From: Oscillospiraceae bacterium
GTDB lineage: Bacteria > Bacillota > Clostridia > Oscillospirales > Oscillospiraceae
Assembly (NCBI GenBank): GCA_902765595.1
Contig: CACXAQ010000013.1
Coordinates: forward strand, 1 to 53,627
Length of the DNA: 53,627 nt
Reading direction: 5' to 3'
Notes under the pieces: generated by a model
Told to the model about the DNA's origin: nothing
The model's input: only the letters and a program-made list of their open reading frames with translations
Databases searched by the model: none
Position numbers and translations under genes: made by a program
Part shown: positions 49,764 through 53,627 of the stretch, one piece after another
Position numbering within the stretch: position 1 is the first letter of the stretch
Layout: each line of letters begins with the position of its first letter

Positions 49764-50410
49764 CAGAATTTCTCGTCGAACTTGTAGCTGATGTCCTCTT
49801 TCAGACTCAGCTTTTCCTCCTGATGCCGGAGGATCCGGCGGAGAGAGGGGATGTGCCGCACCAGGACCAGGGCCGCAATCAGCGCAGCGAGGATCAGGAT
49901 CAACTGCGCGTCCAGCACCATCACGGCCACGGCCGCCATGGCCGCAGCGCCGGCCACGGCGCCCCAGCTCAGGCTCTTGCCGAACCAGATGCCCGCGATC
50001 ACGCCCAGGGCAGCGGTGATGCCCACGGAGGGCTCGATGAACAGCGCCGCCACGATCAGCGCCATGCAGCCGTGGCCGCCCCGATAGCGGTTGAACACCG
50101 GCCAGAGACGCCCCATCATCAGGCAGAAGCCCGCGAAGGCCCGGCCGATGTCCGCCCGGCCCCGAATGCCGATCAGCAGCGCCCCGATCAGGATGGGCAG
50201 GGCGTCCTTCACGATCTCCACCAGGCCCAGCTTTACAAAGCCCATGGGGCCGTAGAGCCGGCGGAAGTTGGAGAGCCACACGTTCCCCTTGCCCAGCTTC
50301 TGCAGGTTCCGGCGGAACACGTACTGCGAGGCCACCCGCTGGGTGCTGACGCTGCCCAGGGTGTAGGCGATGAAGGCTGTCAGAAGCAGCAAAAACCAGT
50401 TGAGGATCAT
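49763..50410 (-). CDS. plsY: Divergent PlsY-family glycerol-3-phosphate acyltransferase
   Basis: A 215-residue membrane protein with the length, six or so helices and genomic place (after der) of PlsY, which moves an acyl group from acyl-phosphate to glycerol 3-phosphate in phospholipid synthesis. The three signature motifs are altered: GSGNxGATN reads GKGNVWLSN (40-48) and GHxFPVFxxFKGGKG reads GRLWPVFNRYRGGHG (100-114), so the conserved His and the Lys after GG are replaced. It may be a paralogue with another substrate or an inactive protein. Start overlaps der by ATGA. Confidence 0.75.
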   Translation of the reverse strand: MILNWFLLLLTAFIAYTLGSVSTQRVASQYVFRRNLQKLGKGNVWLSNFRRLYGPMGFVKLGLVEIVKDALPILIGALLIGIRGRADIGRAFAGFCLMMGRLWPVFNRYRGGHGCMALIVAALFIEPSVGITAALGVIAGIWFGKSLSWGAVAGAAAMAAVAVMVLDAQLILILAALIAALVLVRHIPSLRRILRHQEEKLSLKEDISYKFDEKF

Positions 50411-51732
50411 TCGCTGTCTCCTTTCTGCCGGATCACGATGCGCACCGGCGTACCCTCCAGCCCGAATACGGCCCGGATCTGGTTTTCCAGATACCGCTGA
50501 TAGGAGAAGTGGAACAGCTCCCGGCTGTTGCAGAAGATGACGAAGTTGGGGGGCTTGATGCCCGTCTGGGTCATGTAGTAGATCTTCAGACGGCGGCCCT
50601 TGTCCGTGGGCGGCTGGACCCGCGCCTGGGCGTCGGCCAGGACGTTATTGAGCATGCCAGTGGAGATGCGCATATTGCTCTGGTCGTTGACGAAGTTGAT
50701 GAGCTCGAAGATGCGGTTGGTGCGCTGGCCGGTGAGGGCGGAGATGAACAGGATGGGGGCGTAGCTCATGAAGCTCAGATCCCGCATGATGTCCTTGCGC
50801 ATCTTCTCCATGGTGCCGGTCTCTTTTTCCACCAGGTCCCACTTGTTGACCACCACGATGCTGGCCTTGCCCGCCTCGTGGGCCAGACCCGCGATCTTGG
50901 TGTCCTGATCGGTGACCCCGTCCCGGGCGTCGATCATGATGAGGCACACGTCCGCCCGCTCGATGGCAAGCTGCGCCCGCATGACGGAGAACTTCTCCAC
51001 CCGCTCGTCCACCTTGGATTTGCGGCGGATGCCGGCGGTGTCGATGAACATGTAGCGGCCCAGCTCGTTTTCATAGACGGTGTCCACCGCGTCCCGGGTG
51101 GTGCCGGCCACGTCGCTGACGATGACCCGCTTCTCCCCCAGGATGTGGTTGACCAGGGAGCTCTTGCCCACGTTGGGCTTGCCGATGATGGCCACCTTGA
51201 TGAGATCCTCGTCCTCTTCCTCTTCCTCCACGGGCGGGAAGTATTTGAGACACTCGTCCAGCAGATCGCCGGTGCCGTGGCCGTGGACGGCGGAGGTGGG
51301 GATGGGGTCGCCCAGGCCCAGGGAGTAGAACTCATACACGCCCAGGTCGGTTGCGCCGGTGGAGTCGGCCTTGTTCACCGCCAGCACCACGGGCTTTTTG
51401 GAGCGCAGCAGCATGTTGGCCACATCCTGGTCCGCCGCGGTGACGCCGGTGCGCAGGTCGGTCACGAAAATGATGACCGTGGCCGCGTCGATGGCGATCT
51501 GGGCCTGCTCCCGCATGAAGAGCAGGATCTCGCTGTCGGTGGTGGGCTCGATGCCGCCGGTGTCCACCATATCGAATTTCCGCCCGCACCACTCGCACTC
51601 GGCATAGAGCCGGTCCCGGGTGACGCCGGGGGTGTCCTCCACGATGGAGAGGCGCTGTCCCACCAGGCGGTTAAACAGCATGGACTTGCCCACGTTGGGC
51701 CGGCCCACGATAGCAACAAGCGGTCTTGCCAT
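50407..51732 (-). CDS. der: Ribosome biogenesis GTPase Der (EngA)
   Basis: Der has two tandem GTPase domains and matures the 50S subunit. Domain 1 shows GRPNVGKSMLFNRL, DTGG and NKAD; domain 2 shows GKPNVGKSSLVNHI, DTAGIRR and NKWD; a KH-like C-terminal domain follows (about 345-441). The length of 441 is normal. AAAGGGGG lies about 10 nt before the ATG. It is the third gene of the DUF512-NUDIX-der-plsY operon (gaps of 11 and 25 nt, then a 4-bp overlap). Confidence 0.97.
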   Translation of the reverse strand: MARPLVAIVGRPNVGKSMLFNRLVGQRLSIVEDTPGVTRDRLYAECEWCGRKFDMVDTGGIEPTTDSEILLFMREQAQIAIDAATVIIFVTDLRTGVTAADQDVANMLLRSKKPVVLAVNKADSTGATDLGVYEFYSLGLGDPIPTSAVHGHGTGDLLDECLKYFPPVEEEEEDEDLIKVAIIGKPNVGKSSLVNHILGEKRVIVSDVAGTTRDAVDTVYENELGRYMFIDTAGIRRKSKVDERVEKFSVMRAQLAIERADVCLIMIDARDGVTDQDTKIAGLAHEAGKASIVVVNKWDLVEKETGTMEKMRKDIMRDLSFMSYAPILFISALTGQRTNRIFELINFVNDQSNMRISTGMLNNVLADAQARVQPPTDKGRRLKIYYMTQTGIKPPNFVIFCNSRELFHFSYQRYLENQIRAVFGLEGTPVRIVIRQKGDSE

Positions 51733-51757
51733 GGGGCAATCCCCCTTTCTCTCAAAA

Positions 51758-52243
51758 TCAGTCTGCCCGCTCGTCCGTCAGGATATGCCGGGCGCCGGTG
51801 CAGGGTTTGTCCAACTCCGTCCGGAAAAAGAAGGGGTAAATGGTCTTCTTTGTGTCCGGCGAGACCCATTCCAGGTACTCTCCCCGGCCCTCCGCTTCAA
51901 GGCTCTCCCGGCGCGGCTCGAAGCCCTCCGGGACCTTCATGTAGAAATAGAACCCGATCTCGTAGATCAGCTTTCCCGTTTTATCGCCCATGGTGCCCCA
52001 GAAGAAATCCTCGTGGATGAAGCCCAGCCGGTCGATCTCCAGGGCGACGCCGGTCTCCTCCAGCACCTCCCGGCGCACCGCGTCCTCGGCGCTCTCGCCG
52101 ATTTGGATCCTGCCGCCCACGGAGTAGAAGTGGTCCACATCGCCGTTTCCGACCATGAGGATTTTCCCGTCCTTTTGGATGATAGCACCCACGCGGACGT
52201 TCACATAGCCCTTGCCCACGGGCAGGCAGATGTCCTGTGCCAT
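51758..52243 (-). CDS. NUDIX hydrolase
   Basis: A 161-residue protein with a complete NUDIX box, GGRIQIGESAEDAVRREVLE followed by ETGV, which binds Mg2+ and cleaves a nucleoside diphosphate linked to another group. The substrate is unknown; the C-terminal part (FYFYMKVPEGFEP, EYLEWVSPD) is like the 8-oxo-dGTP/ADP-ribose group. Start at 52243 is set by AGAGGA. It lies 11 nt after the DUF512 gene and before der. Confidence 0.92.
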   Translation of the reverse strand: MAQDICLPVGKGYVNVRVGAIIQKDGKILMVGNGDVDHFYSVGGRIQIGESAEDAVRREVLEETGVALEIDRLGFIHEDFFWGTMGDKTGKLIYEIGFYFYMKVPEGFEPRRESLEAEGRGEYLEWVSPDTKKTIYPFFFRTELDKPCTGARHILTDERAD

Positions 52244-52254
52244 TTCCGGTCCTC

Positions 52255-53625
52255 TCAATTCTGATTATACTGATAATACTCGGTTTTTTCCAGGCCCTCC
52301 CGCCGGGGGATCTTCACCTCCGGCAGCGCATCGCCGGAGATGGCGTCCCAGAGGGCGAAGCCGTCCGCCTCGGTGGGGTAGATGGGCAGCCCCAGGGCCG
52401 CCGCGGCCTCCTCCAGCTTCACGTCGTCCAGGAAGTCCAGTTCCTCCCGGCGCAGCATGTTCTGGGAGACGAAGAGCCGCCTGCCCAGGTCCTTCCCCTT
52501 GAGCTGCCGGATCAGATCCTGTCCGGTGACGAGGCCCGCCACGGTGATGCTGTGGCCGAAAAAGTCGTTCTCGATGGCGTAGACACGGCCGTCCAGCTCC
52601 GGCCACTTTTCTTTGGCCAGCTTCAGCAGCCCCTCGAAGAAGGGCGCCGCCGCCGTGCCGGTGGCGATGGAAAAGGGGACCCCGTCTGGCCTTTCGGAGA
52701 GCCGCAGGGCGGAGCGGAACTCCGTCTCCATCAACCGCAGCATGCCCACGCCGTTTTCCAGCTGGGTATGCTCCTCATAAAACTCGTCCGGGGGCAGCTC
52801 CCGGCCCGCCTCCAGGTACAGCTCGTCCCCGCACCAGAAGATCCGGGTGCCGTACTTTTCCACGCAGCGGTCGCCGAAGGCGGTGATCTGGTCGATGGTC
52901 TCGCCGGCGTGCTCCGGGGTAAAGGGGGTGAGCTTCTCCAGCCCGTCCCGGTATTTGGTCAGGCCCACCGGGACCACGGACACGCTGTGGACCCCCGGAT
53001 ACATCTCCGCCAGGTCCTCCATGGTCCGCTGCAGGGCCGCCCCGTCGTTCCAGCCGGGGCAGCAGACGATCTGACAGTTCATGGTGATGCCGGCCCGGGC
53101 AAAGCGGCGCATGACCTCAATGGTCTCGCCCGCCCGGGGATTTTTCAGCATCCGGCAGCGCAGCTCCGGGTCGGTGGTGTGCACCGACACGTTCACCGGG
53201 CTCACGTGCAGGTCGATGATCCGCTGGATCTCCCGCTTGGAGAGATTGGTCAGGGTGATGTAGTTGCCCAGCAGGAAGCTGAGGCGGGCGTCGTCGTCCT
53301 TGAAGTACATGGTGGAGCGCATGCCGCCGGGGAGCTGGTCGATGAAGCAGAAGACGCAGTTGTTGGCGCAGGAGCGGGGCTTGTCCATGAGATAGCTCTC
53401 AAAGTCCAGTCCCAAGTCGCCGCCTTCCCGCTTGTGGACAGGCACGTGGTACTCCGTGCCGTCCGGCCGGCGCAGCAGCACGTCCAGGCGGGTGTCGTAG
53501 GCGTAGAACTTATAGTCCAGCACGTCCACCACCCGCTTGCCGTTGATGGAGATCAAATTGTCCCCCACCTTCACATGATGCCGCAGAGGGCTGGTGGGGT
53601 CGATGGATTTGATGATGTTGTCCAT
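52255..53625 (-). CDS. DUF512 family radical-SAM-type protein
   Basis: A 456-residue protein with an N-terminal PDZ-like domain (about 1-65, GDNLISINGKRVVDVLDYKF), a radical-SAM-like core with the Fe-S motif CANNCVFC (C86, C90, C93) and the C-terminal DUF512 domain (from about 270, including SIATGTAAAPFFEGLL). The family is conserved in Clostridia and Cyanobacteria and neighbours der in many genomes; the reaction is unknown. The ATG at 53625 looks like the true start but only two bases of upstream sequence are in the window, so its ribosome site and promoter cannot be seen. Confidence 0.9.
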   Translation of the reverse strand: MDNIIKSIDPTSPLRHHVKVGDNLISINGKRVVDVLDYKFYAYDTRLDVLLRRPDGTEYHVPVHKREGGDLGLDFESYLMDKPRSCANNCVFCFIDQLPGGMRSTMYFKDDDARLSFLLGNYITLTNLSKREIQRIIDLHVSPVNVSVHTTDPELRCRMLKNPRAGETIEVMRRFARAGITMNCQIVCCPGWNDGAALQRTMEDLAEMYPGVHSVSVVPVGLTKYRDGLEKLTPFTPEHAGETIDQITAFGDRCVEKYGTRIFWCGDELYLEAGRELPPDEFYEEHTQLENGVGMLRLMETEFRSALRLSERPDGVPFSIATGTAAAPFFEGLLKLAKEKWPELDGRVYAIENDFFGHSITVAGLVTGQDLIRQLKGKDLGRRLFVSQNMLRREELDFLDDVKLEEAAAALGLPIYPTEADGFALWDAISGDALPEVKIPRREGLEKTEYYQYNQN

Positions 53626-53627
53626 AG

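Overview
The window looks like a chromosomal segment of a GC-rich, low-motility, endospore-forming anaerobe of the Clostridia, most like the Oscillospiraceae of the animal gut. Reasons: a complete spoIIP and a SleB-type cortex hydrolase; rubrerythrin and rubredoxin as oxygen defence; Firmicute gene pairs (dnaG-rpoD, holB-ricT, pepP-efp, der-plsY); glycine-tRNA ligase of the single-chain type; strong AGGAGG ribosome sites; and secreted proteins with lipoboxes, an InlB-type repeat region and a C-terminal sorting tail. The family-level assignment is inference from gene content. I see no phage, IS transposase, CRISPR array, rRNA or tRNA.

Layout. 1-4.1 kb: rsmG, a SleB-like lipoprotein and a TSCPD protein on the minus strand, diverging from spoIIP, then rubrerythrin and a short rubredoxin. 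4.2-8.7 kb: a secreted beta-helix-like protein and mgtE. 8.7-12.5 kb (minus): nitroreductase, an ECF S component plus coaX (vitamin B5 uptake and first step of CoA synthesis), and a membrane-anchored polysaccharide deacetylase. 12.6-16.1 kb: glyS and an unusual nadE whose glutaminase cysteine is gone. 16.2-20.4 kb: marR with a heterodimeric ABC exporter. 20.4-23 kb: an AT-rich methyltransferase that looks acquired, a lipoprotein and an XRE/DUF2975 pair with a perfect palindromic operator. 23-25.4 kb: a phosphodiester glycosidase and an overlapping partner. 25.4-33.3 kb (minus): ricT, holB, a CD1247-type protein, efp, a lipoprotein, pepP and a two-component system. 33.4-37.5 kb: D-Ala-D-Ala carboxypeptidase, hflX, an acetyltransferase, a frame-broken small gene and a YigZ protein. 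37.5-40.2 kb (minus): a large cell-surface protein. 40.4-46.9 kb: HD dNTPase, dnaG, rpoD, a zinc-ribbon membrane protein and a MalY-type C-S lyase. 47-53.6 kb (minus): two VanY-type peptidases, mntP, a divergent plsY, der, a NUDIX hydrolase and a DUF512 radical-SAM protein.

The most unusual content is between the genes. There are several families of structured, palindromic repeats: (a) a cloverleaf-like paired REP element in three copies (14049, 29884, 46927), one of them sitting inside the stem-loop of a terminator; (b) a roughly 150-bp multi-hairpin element in two copies (28287, 45468); (c) a local array of three covarying hairpin units plus a 43-bp direct repeat (47859-48239); and (d) three back-to-back perfect hairpins (27-123). 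Compensatory changes in (a), (b) and (c) show that the fold is conserved rather than the sequence.

Both cell-envelope genes (deacetylase, carboxypeptidases, surface proteins, phosphodiester glycosidase) and housekeeping genes (primase, sigma factor, ribosome GTPases, EF-P) are well represented, so most of the window is ordinary core chromosome broken up by repeats and small accessory genes.
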